From assembly GCA_015178975.1 (NCBI GenBank), contig WHVD01000226.1, forward strand, positions 45,912 to 109,911: a stretch of 64,000 nt of DNA, given 5' to 3'. Below the pieces are notes generated by a model that did no database searches, was not told where the DNA came from, and worked only from the letters and a program-made list of their open reading frames with translations. Source of the stretch: Hysterangium stoloniferum. Its lineage: Eukaryota; Basidiomycota; Agaricomycetes; Hysterangiales; Hysterangiaceae. Positions 23,138 through 34,764 of this stretch are shown here, piece after piece (the stretch's first letter is position 1; every line of letters starts with the position of its first letter). The position numbers and the translations under genes are program-made.

Positions 23138-24518
23138 CTAGTTACCATAGCATAAAAACATATCTGCATCAACCATATCATTCAAGTAGTACATCCTGTC
23201 AGGTCCACCAAATGTTGGAATCATGTGGCATGCCCACACCACATACTTGAGGAAAATTATACTTCTACCCTTCTCCTCAAATACCTGGCAGTTCTTCCAA
23301 TATGTTTTTGGTTTCCACTTAGCTTTCTTTAGCCACTGGACAAGTGCCATATCCACTGTCTGTCCTGACCATAGGATACAGGAGAATACAAACAGCAAAT
23401 GACCATAGCTCACTGGGTTTGTGTTGATAAGGATGCAGTTATATCAAGGGTGGCCATGAAAGGATGGATTGCAGCATGCAATATCTTTCTCAGCCTTCCA
23501 GTCCTCAAGAGATGGTGTAGTGAATATGGACACATTTGTAGGGAATAATCTGTAATGTTATCAAACTAAGTCTAAAAAAAATGAATCAAGTATTTACCTT
23601 GTATCCTGTTGAAATGATTCATTTGGACCAAGATATTGTCTAACAACATTGGAGATATCCTCTGTAAGAGTGTGAAGGATGGGATTATCAGGAAATATTG
23701 TAGACAGCTTTGATGTCATTAGACAATGCTGAGGACCTCCAAGCCTCCAGTGATTGTTGTCTATTGGTACTGTCAGCTCCTTGCTGGTGTTATTTTCTTC
23801 ATGGTTGTCATCATACAGGGCCTTCAGCTCTTTAAGCTCATTGTCATAGGTTTCAACATCCATTGCAATATAGGCTAGTACCTCCTTGTTTGCATCAATG
23901 GTGACTATCTGAAGCAAGTTTAATTAGCTGTTCAATAGGAGTAATCTACTGTAATACACACCTGTTTCCCCACATTCTTGTAATTAGTTTGAAAGTATGC
24001 AGCTTGGGATTCTTGCTGAAATCCTTCTCCTATTAGTGTTGTGTAATTGATAGTTGATCCTTTGTGTGTGATGTCATGATAAAGATGTAATGGTGCATAT
24101 TGTTTTGGAAAGTGGAAGTCTTTTCCATACTCAGCACTCACTACCTGTAAAATAATATGTTGTTGGAAAACTATTTTATGAGCTGAGAAAAAACATGTAC
24201 TTCACAGCATGTCTCATATTCACCCAAAGCAACTTGCATTCTGTCCAATTGCAGTAAGGTGATCATATGTAAGCCTGCAAACATTCAAAATATTGCCAAG
24301 GCATGGACACAGTGAACAAAGGATGACTTGGGTGGAAACAATTGGACAATGCAAGGGACTGTTGTCTGTAACATTATCAGAATAAAAATGCCTGATGGGA
24401 GTAAGCCTACCTTCAAGATATCCCAAAATGTGTTGCCATCAGAAAAGTCCAATGTAATAACATTTTGAACATTCTTCAAGCCAGGCCAACTGGGAATCTG
24501 GGACATGCTACATGCCAA
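23138..24518 (-). pseudogene. C-terminal part of a Plavaka/CACTA-like transposase-type protein
   Basis: Reading from high to low coordinates, pieces appear in order: IPSWPGLKN..VITLDFSDG (24518-24285), LLQLDRMQVALGEYETCCE (about 24250), EYGKDFHFPKQ...GEGFQQESQAAYFQTNYKNVGKQ (24141-23932), VTIDANKEVLAYIAMDVETY...HWRLGGPQ (23917-23594) and SCILWSGQTVDMALVQWLKKAKWKPKTYWKN...VDADMFL (23413-23138). I recall this block order from a large basidiomycete family seen next to Plavaka-like elements. The name is tentative. Short intron-like gaps separate the blocks, for example before VSAEYGKDF. The catalytic N-terminal part is absent, so this is a truncated copy. Confidence 0.6.
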
Positions 24519-24703
24519 AGCCAGTGGGGTGAATTGGTTGAATGAAATTGAACCTACAATTCTGAATATTTGCCCCCTTGTTTCATGTTACCTAACACTT
24601 CCACCATTTTTGGTCCCAAATCATCTGAATGAAGAGTGTCATAGGAAACTGCAGAGTATGGATCTGAGTTGGCAATTGTCCAAAAGGCATTCTGAATCAC
24701 TAT

Positions 24704-24982
24704 TTATAACAATTTGAAATCCAATAATTCAGAAATTACCCACTTCAACATATTCAGCATCCTTGGCACTCTTCTTCCTCTTCCTAGCTCGAGAATCACT
24801 GGAGTCGTCATAGTCGTCATCTTTGTTCTCCTTGTCGATACATGTTTCCATTTCCGCCAGGGAAGAACATGGTCAATGATCTGGACGCGTGTAGGGGCTT
24901 TAAAGGGCTTGTTCACTCGCATGCTTTCTTGAAGACGGTCAACAACAAAGCCATCCTCTGTAGTAGGAGCCTGACGCCGCAT
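24704..24982 (-). CDS. Short hypothetical ORF, possible first exon of the truncated transposase
   Basis: This encodes 92 residues starting MRRQAPTTEDGF, basic, with a Thr/Arg-rich middle (RKWKHVSTRRTKMTTMTTP). It has the same orientation as the C-terminal pieces downstream and ends 186 bp before them. It could be an N-terminal exon left after an internal deletion, or chance. Confidence 0.3.
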   Translation of the reverse strand: MRRQAPTTEDGFVVDRLQESMRVNKPFKAPTRVQIIDHVLPWRKWKHVSTRRTKMTTMTTPVILELGRGRRVPRMLNMLKWVISELLDFKLL

Positions 24983-25821
24983 TATTTAGCTAGCAGGATG
25001 GAGTCGAAAAAGTGTACGAAATTTCCAGGCTTGACATAGAGAAAGCAAACACGGTCTGTCACAAGACGTCACTCTATCACACCCGCATGCGTGACATGGG
25101 TGACATTCCCATATTTTGAAGATTGTCTTTGTCTCTCTCCATGTTTGGATGAGCGGACCCCCAGTGGAAGTGAATCTGAGGGCCGCAGGCTCTATTGCAC
25201 AAAACATGCTGATGGGGATATGAGCGAGTCCCAACACCATGCCAAACTAAATACATGAAAAATCATCTAAACTACGAGTTTTAGGGCAATAAAGGAACAG
25301 GAAAGAGTGGAATGTCAGGAAAAGACAATTACTCAAGGGAAGGCTGAAAATACCTCAAGGGCTGGCCACTTGGACGATGGTGGAGCTTAAAAGGGGAAAC
25401 ACCTCCTATTACAAAGTACACGGACTAACTTCATTAGTCCATTCCAACTGAACCATTGCTGCCAGCCCAAACCGTAAATAAATCACGCCAACCAACCTCC
25501 TAACCCCCGCAATCAATCCTAATCATGTAGCCTCAACCAAACAAATAAACCTATTATGATGCATTCTTGGAAGCACTGCAAAACAATTCCAGTACTACCA
25601 AACAATCAAATTTATCAACTTATTATCTAGAATGGAGTATAAAGAGTTCACTTGAATAGCAAATGAATAAAAATTTTTGAAATCCCCTCCAAGTTCCTTT
25701 TAGGGGGACTCAATAAGCAGAAGGTGTAGAGTGTCTTCAACGTAGACAGTTGGTGGCGACGTTATTTGCACTTACTGATAGTGCAACTCCATAGCCTGTT
25801 AGATACCCTACAAGCTGATTC

Positions 25822-26156
25822 TGTTGAATTCTAGGCCCTTGCACTCTCGGACTAACGGCTACTTCACACCGTATCCGGACATACCACCCCGTATACGGTT
25901 ATACCAAGCCGCGCCATCCACTATCTAATATACCACGACTTACTACCATCACTAAGTAATTTAGATACTTTACTATTTAGTCTCGAATGTTTCAATACCC
26001 ATACCTCAGTCGAGTCACTATCTGTGTCGACTGAGGTACGTTACCACAGCTATATTTCGTCTTCAGACTCTTATCTTGATGTAACATAGCGTTATTATTA
26101 CAGGTAGTAAATATCAGTTGAGTCACTATCTGTGTCGACTGAGCGTTATTATTACA
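25822..26156 (+). mobile_element. Solo LTR, 335 bp, private to copy A
   Basis: TGTTGAATTC to TATTATTACA with target duplication GATTC at 25817-25821 and 26157-26161. Copy B has the empty site GATTC once (41388-41392). Inside are two copies of a block containing GAGTCACTATCTGTGTCGAC (about 26005-26035 and 26117-26146) and two of GCGTTATTATTACAG. Confidence 0.85.
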
Positions 26157-26162
26157 GATTCT

Positions 26163-27480
26163 CATTCAAATCGTCAATGTCATCAACAGAACTAAGACGG
26201 GGAAGGTTGTGCTGATCATGGTCAGCAATTAATCCATGGCCATGACATGATATCAAGCCTTACCGGAAGCTGAGTCGGATCATCACCATTTGTGAATGAA
26301 ACGATTGCTTATGCTTTCACCCTTCCGTCTCCACGAGATTGATTCATATTCTGTAGACCTTGAATATGTACATACTTACATACATATGCAGTACTTCAAA
26401 CATACACGTCTGAGTTTTGGCAGTATCTTTGCCCTCACATCCGCTCTGATGTCCGCTTGCAATTGTTGTACGCTCGCCTGGAACCAAGGCGGGGCAATTG
26501 GGGCTACTCTTATATATCAAGTTGGTAATTGGTGACAACTCAATATAGTGATGTCATACCTTGTGTAGCTACAGCTTGTTAAATGACGCCATGTTCGTAT
26601 ACCACAGCATTATACTTGTCAACTGGTGCATCTCGTGGGGGAATTATTGTGAGCTAGAAATATGCTAAAAAAATAGTCATAGATATATAATCTAATTGCG
26701 CACCGAGACTGATTTCCACATCCTTGCGGTATTGACAGTTGACAGGCAGAAAGCTCATCGTTCAGGTTAGGGGGATAGTTGAGAGGATTGGGGAGTTAGA
26801 CCTTCAGATTAGTAGGTTGATTTGGTAGTAAGGGGGGTTCCCAAAATTTAATATTTCAAATATTGATCTTATCATTAAATTCAGTCAGAAAAGTATTATC
26901 TTTAAAGGTAAGTGCATATATAGGCATATATGTCATAAAACACAATGAAACAACCCAACAAACAAAGATAAAACGGGGTCGAAGAGCAGACATGATAATC
27001 CGGACGCGATAGCGTTACATGCAGAACGGCTTCGTGTCGGTTACGTCTGTCAGTACGTGGCATAGGAATGAGATATATGCGATGTGAAGCAAAAGTGGAC
27101 TTGTTCAATACCCTCCGAGTTAGTCAATTATCAATGGAATCCCATTTTCTCGCGATTTCTGTCCCCACCCTTTGCAATAACTGCACACATTGGCAAAGGG
27201 GGATGAAGGATGAGAGGGATAGAGCCAAATTTTGAAATTTAATGGGGAGAAATAGATCCAAGGGATGATTTTAAGGCAAAGTTCTAAGCTCACTTGTGCT
27301 CGTTCTTGCTAGCTTAGCCCCGCCTGCATTCTTACCAGCCTAGCCCCGTTCTTGCTCATTTCCACCCACAGTCAGTCGTGTGCATTTGCGCTCGTTTGTG
27401 TTGTTCGCGCTGTAGGATCCATTTGTATTTCCCACACAGTATGCCTGCGCTGAACCAGTTCCAGTGGCGTGTAACAAGTG
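26163..27480. other. Non-coding part of duplication A
   Basis: It matches copy B 41393-42449 with several small deletions in B. No convincing frame was found. A hairpin TGCTGATCATGGTCAGCA lies at about 26210. Confidence 0.5.
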
Positions 27481-28583
27481 TCAGGCCGTCGTAATAGTGT
27501 TCCGAGTAACGCGCCCGTCCGCGGTTGTTTCCTCTAACGGGGGCGGTTCAACGAATACGGGGGGGTGAACGAAATGGGTTGCTTCGGGGTGGGATTGACG
27601 TATGCGATGGACATCCTTTTGCCACCTCAATGTCGTATTGTGTGTCATCTCCACATTTACCAAGTCAGGATTGCGTGTAAAAGGGTTTAGGTGGCGAGTC
27701 GCCCGTAGTCAGTTGACTAGAGCATGGTGGGGAGCGAGGGAAGGTCGGGGACTGGGCAGCGGGGTACTCACAGCGGACTATTATGGATTGGGTGGTTGTC
27801 ATGTGGCGTTTGTACCCCAGACAATTAGGGTCCAATAGGGTGCGCTTGAACTGCCGGGGAAGTGAGAGCACTTGACCGATCCCATAGAGGGTGTGATTAG
27901 ATGGTGCTAATCGCAACGTACAATATCTCGGTGAGGGTCGATGAAGACTTGGATCCGTATTCTGCGCATTTTCGTAGGATAGGAACGGTGTAGTCCATGA
28001 ATTCAAAATCATGCTTTCCGCTCTAAGGGTGTTAGTTCGTGGAATAAAGAGCGCAGCACAGGGTATAACCCACGGACCTTCGTGTTCCAAGGCACCACAT
28101 ACCTATGTGAAACCCCACGCCTTCAGCGTCGCTAAATACACATCCGCAGAGCAATCCTACAAGTTCCACAGCCGGACAATAAATTGCTTCCCGCCAGACT
28201 CCGTATCTTCCCAAAAAGTTCTCAAGAACTTGCGTCTGCCGGCTCACGGGCGAGTTCACACGTTGTTGTCGTCCACCATGAGACTCGACGAAGTTGGAGC
28301 TGGTAGTGTGTATATAGTAATTTGGAGTAGGATTTCCTGTTGCTGGCGATATTGAAGGAACTTGAGGCCTAAAGGGGATGGCAAGGAAAGGAAAGAGAGT
28401 TGACCAGTCTAGCTTCCGATCATGCGCTAGTAACAAAACACAGAGATAACAACTGAGGCCAACCTCGGCTTGAATGTAGCGGACAATACCACCCTGGGAG
28501 ATGGCGACATGTCCGATAACGTTGTGCGGTTCCTCACTGTTTTGGATAGCGCAAACGTCAGCCACACACACGAGATCCCACAT
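27481..28583 (-). pseudogene. Degenerate hypothetical gene, copy A
   Basis: Minus-strand frames 28583-28032, 28090-27665 and 27663-27481 give a Pro/Ser/Thr-rich protein. Copy B has related frames at 42867-43061, 42637-42855 and 42450-42737. Shared segments include PSISPATGNPTPNYYIHTTSSNF, FKRTLLDPNCLG and QKDVHRIRQSHPEATHF. A possible intron starting GTTATCTC and ending CCCTTTAG would join EVGLS to RPQVPSISP. No known domain was recognised. Conservation in protein-like blocks across both copies is the main support. Confidence 0.35.
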
Positions 28584-29418
28584 GTAAGACTCCTTGGCAC
28601 ATTTGCATCAGTCAGAAGTGTTGGAATAAAATCTCGAAGCTCGCAACAATCAGAAACAAGGACGAATGTGATTTCCGTTTGACCCTCTGTGTCTCGTAGG
28701 AGGCAAACGGATAGCGTAAATACAAAAATCTATACTAGTTATATACGCCTTGAGAACAATAGACGTATGGCAACAAAAGGTTACGCTGAACAATGGGGTA
28801 GGAAATTGCCGGTGTGGCACCTTATGCATGCTCGCACAGCCCTATATTCTAACAAGAAGTTGGGTCGTAAATTGGTTCTTTTTTTACCTACGGACATCAG
28901 GTGAAATCGTATTATATAATTCTTTCTGGACATGACTGATGTGTGACGCGTCACCTTCGTCTTACTCCTTTTACAACCCCGCTTTCCCATGAAACAACAT
29001 TCTTCTCGTACCAGATGGGACAGTATTGGCGTATGTGTGTAGATAATTTCAATAACTGTTACTCAGGTTGCCATCGATAACATCACCCTTTCAGAGTCGA
29101 TATAGATGCACATCGACTTTTTCCTCTCAACAGATTCGGGTTAAAGTTAGGCGAATTCTTTTGGAGCGAACACCGTAACATCATAGTGTTGGTAATCAAC
29201 CTGACATCCCTAGAATATTATAGAATATCTTGAAACATACTTAACATAGCTTTAGTAATATCTCTGTCATCCCTTCCAGAACCTTCTCCCCATAGATATA
29301 TAATCCCCAGTAGTTTACTCATAGATAGAAGCCAAGTTATATTCTAATATCTACTGTGGTCTGCGCAAGTTCCCAATACATAGGATTACTATGTTGGCCT
29401 GTAATGTGTGATGTTATA

Positions 29419-30251
29419 ATGGAAAATATCGAAATCGATGGCTTTGATCGCGGAATCATCCGGCCTAGGGACGGCAGGTATGTTTACACACTCTCAAAAA
29501 GAATCACATCCCTAACAGAATATGTAGCTCCAAATACCCAAAAAGTAAAATTGAACAGCTCTCATATGATATTCATCTCTCCATCTTTAAGGCCCTCCAA
29601 GTCGAAGACGCCGTCTCCCTTGCAATAACTTGCTGGGTGATGTGGGATGCTATTAAAAATATTCTACCAACGGCAATGGAAGCTGTCGTCTTTCCTCTTG
29701 CGGCCCAACATCGTATTATTTGTGTCGGAGATTATGTTTTGAAGGATGACTACCCCCCTGGAATGCTTACTGAGGAAGAGCTTGTCGAGGTTTCTGAAGC
29801 AGGAGATCTGTATTTGTGGACCCATAGATTTGAATACTGGAACAAAGACAATGGCATATTTCCTCCAGCGGCAATGGTGCCATGGTCACCAGATTGGTGC
29901 ATTTTTCAAGAAATTGTTGAGAAAAACTTGCCTCAAGTACTAGTCATTCGCAATCTGTCTAAGAAAGAGTATATCCGCGAAAGTGGCATAACTGCGGAAC
30001 CCGACCTGGAAGAGATGGGTATCACACAGGCCATAATATCGCGTATTTGCTGGTCTCATGATCCCTCTTCGTCTATGGCCTATCAAGGAGACATCCACCG
30101 TGGTACCTGGGCTGGCGACCGTATTGACATCATGTGTGAGAATCAACACAATGCCATCTTGATGGCAGAATCGAAGGATCCTTCCAAAGCACCCTGGAAG
30201 GACGTTACAGAAGCGTGTGTCCAGATGCTCCTTGATATTTGGAGTGCCTAG
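29419..30251 (+). CDS. F-box-like hypothetical protein, copy A1, two exons
   Basis: Exon 1 is 29419-29477, the intron 29478-29518 (41 bp, GTATGT...CTAACAG) and exon 2 is 29519-30251. Splicing keeps one frame and gives 263 residues. Right after the junction, residues about 34-62 (LSYDIHLSIF..LQVEDAVSLAITC..MW) follow the F-box spacing of Leu-Pro...Ile-Phe...Leu...Asp-Ala...Leu-Ala..Thr-Cys..Trp, with Leu-Ser in place of Leu-Pro. The remainder has LPTAMEAVVFPLAAQHRI, SWSPDWCIFQEI and GTWAGDRIDIMCENQH. F-box proteins recruit substrates to SCF ubiquitin ligases, but here the assignment rests on pattern only. Paralogues lie at 31880-32712 and 43590-44314. Confidence 0.6.
29478..29518 (+). other. 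Predicted 41-bp intron of F-box-like gene A1
   Basis: GTATGT donor and CTAACAG acceptor. The flanking exons join in frame (AG + A = Arg). In copy A2 the acceptor AG has become AT. Confidence 0.6.
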
Positions 30252-31879
30252 ATCTCGGCGCACCAGCCCAGAATCCATTATTCTGACCCCTTATTTTCTG
30301 TGGATGTATATTACTATGAAATCAGACAATCGCGTTGTAATAGGTGGAATTTTGTCATTCGAGATATGGTGTATGACTAAGTTTCAAACCGGAAGGCTGG
30401 TTAGACATTTTTACTGCAGTACCAGGAGCGACACAGTTCCTCGTAGATTACAGTTAGATAATTGCTAGTTCAAAGTTATTCACCAGGTGCACCGGCACTG
30501 ACACGCTGAGCATAGATGGTTTTCTTGAGCAAACGATGGATGCGACAGATTGGGAATTGAAGCATGAGGTTAAAGTAATCAGAATGATCACATACTATAA
30601 TACTCTGAAGTGGAGTGATCATTGGGTGCGCAGCCACAAGGAAAATTAATATAACAATTAGCGTCACCTTTTTTGGGAAATGCCATGGGTAATACCGTCT
30701 GTGCTTGTTTATCCCTAAGGTAGCATGGATTCAGCATCAGGAAAGTAAGAAGATCAGTAAGTATGCTGTTTATATTGTCTAGAGCCATCTAGGAGAGCTA
30801 GCTCGGCTAGACACCCTACTTTCGCGAGATCTCTATTTACTAGTTGGTATAAAAGCTTACTATAGATCTAGGGGGTCTAGTAAGGCTAAGGAGTCTAGAT
30901 AGTGGGTGTAGACATTCCCAAATCCTTGAGAGTGACCGTTGGTGGCGGCAATAGTGGAGCCCTCAGTGAAAAAACAACTATTCTTGACCAATCCGGTGGT
31001 CTTCAGGGGATGCAAGTGCAATATACACAACTGGATGTCGTAATTTCACTATACCCTGCATTAAACTAAACTCCATTACCTGTTGAATGATGACCTTTCC
31101 TTTAGTTTCGATTGCTCCGTAGATGCGGGGCTCAACAGAACCGCATGGCTGGTGGAACAACGCCTACTTTTCAACAAACGTCAGCCACACACACGAGGTC
31201 CCACACGTAAGACTCCTTGATATATTTACATCAATCAGAAGTTAGGTTACAGATTGGTTGGAAATCATATTATATAATTCTTTCTAGACAGACTGATGTG
31301 TGACGCGTCACCTTCATCCAACCCTTTTTAAAACCCCACTTTCCCAATCTATAAAAGAGATTTCAAACCTGTTTTTTTTCCATAAACAACTTATCAACTG
31401 TATCACCTGACTCCTCTTTTGAAACAACATTCTTCTCTTACCAAATGGCACACTATTTGCATATGATGTGTGTAGATAATTTCAATAATTGTTACTCAGG
31501 TTGCCATTGATAACATCACCCTTTAAGAGTCGATATAGATGCACATCGACTTATTCCTCTCAACAAATTCGGGTTAAAGTTAGGCGAATTCTTTTGGAAA
31601 GAACACCATGACATCATAGGATTATTATGTTGGCCTGTAACGTGTGACGTTGTAATGGAAAATATCGAAAGGAGTTGGCCTATCCGGCCTAGGAAACATA
31701 CTTAACATAGCTTTAGTAATATCTCTGTCATCCCTTCCAGAACCTTCTCCCCATAGATATATAATCCCCAGTAGTTTACTCATAGATAGAAGCCAAGTTA
31801 TATTCTAATATCTACTGTGGTCTGCGCAAGTTCCCAATACATAGGATTACTATGTTGGCCTGTAACGTGTGATGTTATA
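30252..31879. other. Intergenic part of copy A with repeats, no clear gene
   Basis: It contains the start of the second tandem unit (31177 on) and small partial repeats. Two near-copies of a segment with TTGGCCTGTAACGTGTGA occur at 31617-31668 and 31841-31905. A CTAG-rich stretch lies at 30785-30905. Confidence 0.4.
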
Positions 31880-32712
31880 ATGGAAAATATCGAAATCGAT
31901 GGCTTTGATCGCGGAATCATCCGGCCTAGGGACAGCAGGTATGTTTACACACTCTCAAAAAGAATCACATCCCTAACATAATATGTAGCTCCAAATACCC
32001 AAAAAGTAAAATTGAATAGCTCCCATATGATATCCATCTTTCCATCTTTAATGCCCTCCAAGTCGAAGACACCGTCTCCCTTGCAATAACCTGCTGGGTG
32101 ATGTGGGATGCTATTAAAAATATTCTACCAGCGGCTATGGAAGCTATTGTCTTTCCTCTTGCGGCCCAACATCGCATTATTTGTGTCGAAGACTATGTTT
32201 TGAAAGATGACTACCCCCCTGGAATGCTTACTGAGGAAGAGCTTGCCGAGGTTTCTAAAGCAGGAGGCCTGTATTTGTGGACCCGTGTATTTGAATACTG
32301 GAACAAAGACAATGGCATACTTCCTCCAGTGGCAATGGTACCATGGTCACCAGATCGGTGCATTTTTCAAGAGATTGTCAAGAAACAGTTGCCTCAAGTA
32401 CAAGTCATTCGCAATCTGTCTAAGAAAGAGTATATCCGCGAAAGTGGCATAACTGCGGGAGCCGACCTGGAAGAGATGGGTATCACAGAGGCCATATTAT
32501 CGCGTATTTGCTGCTCTCATGATCCCTCTATGGCCTATCAAGGAGACATCCACTGTGGTACCTGGGCTGGCGACCGCATTGACATCATGTGTGAGAATCG
32601 ACAAAATGCCGTCTTGATGGCAGAATCGAAGGATCCTTCCAAAGCACCCTGGAAGGACGTCACTGAAGCGTGTGTCCAGATGCTCCTTGATATCCGGAGT
32701 GCTCAGATCTAG
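31880..32712 (+). pseudogene. F-box-like gene copy A2, splice acceptor lost
   Basis: The structure is the same as A1. Exon 1 is 31880-31938 and exon 2 would begin at 31980, but the acceptor CTAACAG reads CTAACAT. The unspliced transcript meets a TAA just after it. The F-box start here has the canonical LPYDIHLSIFNAL. Two residues are missing (HDPSMAYQ for HDPSSSMAYQ) and the C-terminus ends RSAQI. Exon 2 is otherwise fully open for 733 bp, so loss of function, if real, is recent. Confidence 0.6.
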
Positions 32713-33853
32713 GCGTACTAGCCCAGAATTCATTATACTGGCCCTCCATTTTCCGTGGATGTATATTACTATGAAATTAGACAAGCATGTTGCAATAGCT
32801 TGAATTTTTTGTCATTCGAGATATGGCGTATGACTAAGTTTCAAACCGGAAGGCTGATTAGACATTTTTACTGCAGTACCAGGAGTGACACAGTTAAATA
32901 ATTGTTAACAAATAAGTTAGAATGAAACATTGGGCTATATTGAATACACTGTCACACACAAAAGAAGTCATCTACATTGACAATCCCCGTATATACGGTG
33001 AGCTGAATGTGAAACCACATGCACACTCAACCGTTTGGATCAAAATATTCATTGGAATCATACAGAAAGTTTTCATTCGCCCCACATATCACTGGGTTAA
33101 AAACTCTTATTGGTTAATCATAATCAGGGATGATGGTAGAAATAGATATCGGCTGTTCTCCGACACCGATTGTGGCCTTTCAAGTCTTCCTACAAACAGA
33201 TCAGGACAAGGCTAAAGAGTACGTGTTATTATGTGGAACTATTTTAAAAAAGGATGTTCAGTGACGCAGGTACCCAGGCAATTAAAGGGGCTCCGTGAAC
33301 GAAGACTGAACTGCATTAAACTGGTGAGGATCATGTCTAATTTCCAAAGCATTGATTACACTCATTCGCAATCTTTCGTTCGAAATGCTACAAGAGGATT
33401 GTCCTTCTCACTATTCCCGACACACATGTAGAACGGTGACTATACGATAAACTTAGTCTCTTATAATGGGTGTATAATATCATGCTATCTATGGTTTATA
33501 TATCTGAGGTGGAACAGTGTAAGAGTGGAACAAAGGAAAACAGGACATGTGTCTATCACCCGCGTTTGCCCCGATACACGGAAACACGGCCCTGTCTCGA
33601 TTCGCTGGCTGTGTTATTTTCAAACGCATCGTTAGATTAACACTCATTTTGATAACTTATCTATTGGCCACAGTTGGTCCATATCGCCAAGGTTGCCAAA
33701 CCTCGTGTCAAGTAGCCCGGCGTCTTTACTACTTGCTTCGACGTCGCGTTTCCCTCTTCGCATTTCGAAAACTTGGACTTTGTCCATAGTAAAATCCAAC
33801 CTCGTGTTTGAATATATATATCTACTATTTAACACTGAACAGGCACTACGATA
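32713..33853. other. Conserved spacer of duplication A (partner of 44315-44774 plus 45899-47106)
   Basis: It is highly similar to copy B minus B's three inserted elements. It includes the empty sites for the B insertions: GGCTAAAGAGTACG (33198-33211), GAACTGCATTAAACTGG (about 33309) and TACTACTTGCTTCGACG (about 33728). Short frames such as 33547-33789 are probably not genes. Confidence 0.6.
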
Positions 33854-34382
33854 ATGTTAGCGTATCTCCTTCGTTTCAGCTACCAGTTCACCGTTTATCT
33901 ACGCGACTACATCATGAGCAACGAAAATGGCAAATTCCTGTTTCACAGGAAGAATGGCACCTTCGCTGATACTCGGAAGGCGACTAAGATTTCAATTATA
34001 GATGCCTCTAGCTGCGTCACGATGGACAAGAACCCTGACAGAATTACAGTAGAGCGCGTCGAGTTTAACAAGATGGGGTTGAATTTCTGGGGATTGCGAA
34101 CAATGTCGCACGTGATGGACAGGTAACCGGCTATGGTATTACTGGTGATAAGTATATAATCTAGCTATTTGTACTATGTTCCTTATATGTTTGCAACGAG
34201 TCAACGAGTTCTTATGTACCCAACTCAAGTCAAGCGTACCCGAAACCTCGAAAGCTAACAGACGGTGCGCGATCCGGAGCACCAATTCCTTTTATTCCAT
34301 CTCGTTGAACAAACCGAAAGCCCCTAGTAAACTCCTAGAAGATTTTATGTGGTGGTGGAATGACTTAAAAGGAGAAGAATGA
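33854..34382 (+). pseudogene. Hypothetical gene X, copy A
   Basis: The first part (33854-34126, MLAYLLRFSYQFTVYLRDYIMS) ends in a possible donor GACAG/GTAACC. Later coding similarity (about 34260-34392) matches copy B residues HLVEQTE..TPRR..YVVVE but has TAG-TAA and TGA codons where B has CAG-CAA and CGA. The duplication block ends at 34392, so the copy is truncated. Family unknown. Confidence 0.4.
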
Positions 34383-34449
34383 GGAACATCCTACCCCCAA
34401 TTTCGCTCTAGATGCCGGATACTTGTATATGAATCAGTTGTAGTTGTAG

Positions 34450-34764
34450 TTACTAGGCAATCAGAATATCAACTCAGAATAGCCTCTTACACCTCTAGTA
34501 GTCTCATACTAAGTACTCCACTATCCACCTTCACGTGCGCTCGCCCACTCTTGGTCCCCAACCCCTTGGCCTGACACTTGACTTATCCCTCATTTCCGAT
34601 CAGTAGTTTTGCCCAGAGGTATTCGTTAGGACTAGTCATTGCCTGCCTGAAATTTAAGGACACCTGACGGATAACTGTGAGGGCGCAGCACATAAGCTGA
34701 AGCCAAGTCCTTCCAATTGGTCCCTGTCAGCCCACCGACATTAGTCAGTTTTCAGTTCTTAACA
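34450..34764 (-). repeat. Degenerate LTR (minus strand), partner of 39789-40121
   Basis: On the minus strand it begins TGTTAAGAACTG. It contains the GGCTTCAGCTTAT motif (34677-34710) and a TTAAATTTCAGG block, both shared with 39789-40121. The gag-protease frame runs directly into its first bases. Confidence 0.7.

Larger units (their letters stand above)
28556..32910 (+). repeat. Tandem duplication inside copy A (units 28556-30480 and 31177-32910)
   Basis: Both units begin with ACGTCAGCCACACACACGAG, share GACTGATGTGTGACGCGTCA and continue through the F-box-like gene to GACATTTTTACTGCAGTACC. The second unit holds a further partial repeat (31617-31668 and 31841-31905). The 30480-31177 spacer has no clear gene. 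Confidence 0.8.
25088..34392. repeat. Segmental duplication copy A
   Basis: Collinear blocks match copy B (40664-47430): 25088-25821 with 40664-41392, 26162-28590 with about 41393-43585 (B shorter by small deletions), 29596-30470 and 32060-33215 with 43590-44774, and 33210-34392 with 45899-47430. Copy A has a private solo LTR (25822-26156) and an internal tandem duplication (28556-30480 and 31177-32910). Confidence 0.88.

Noticed and set aside
27540..27570. Possible tRNA T-arm-like GGTTCAACGAAT
   Set aside because: No cloverleaf partners could be found around it.
33547..33789. 80-codon frame conserved with 46527-46862
   Set aside because: It lies in duplicated DNA and the B copy is cut by a solo LTR. 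Composition and position do not support a gene.
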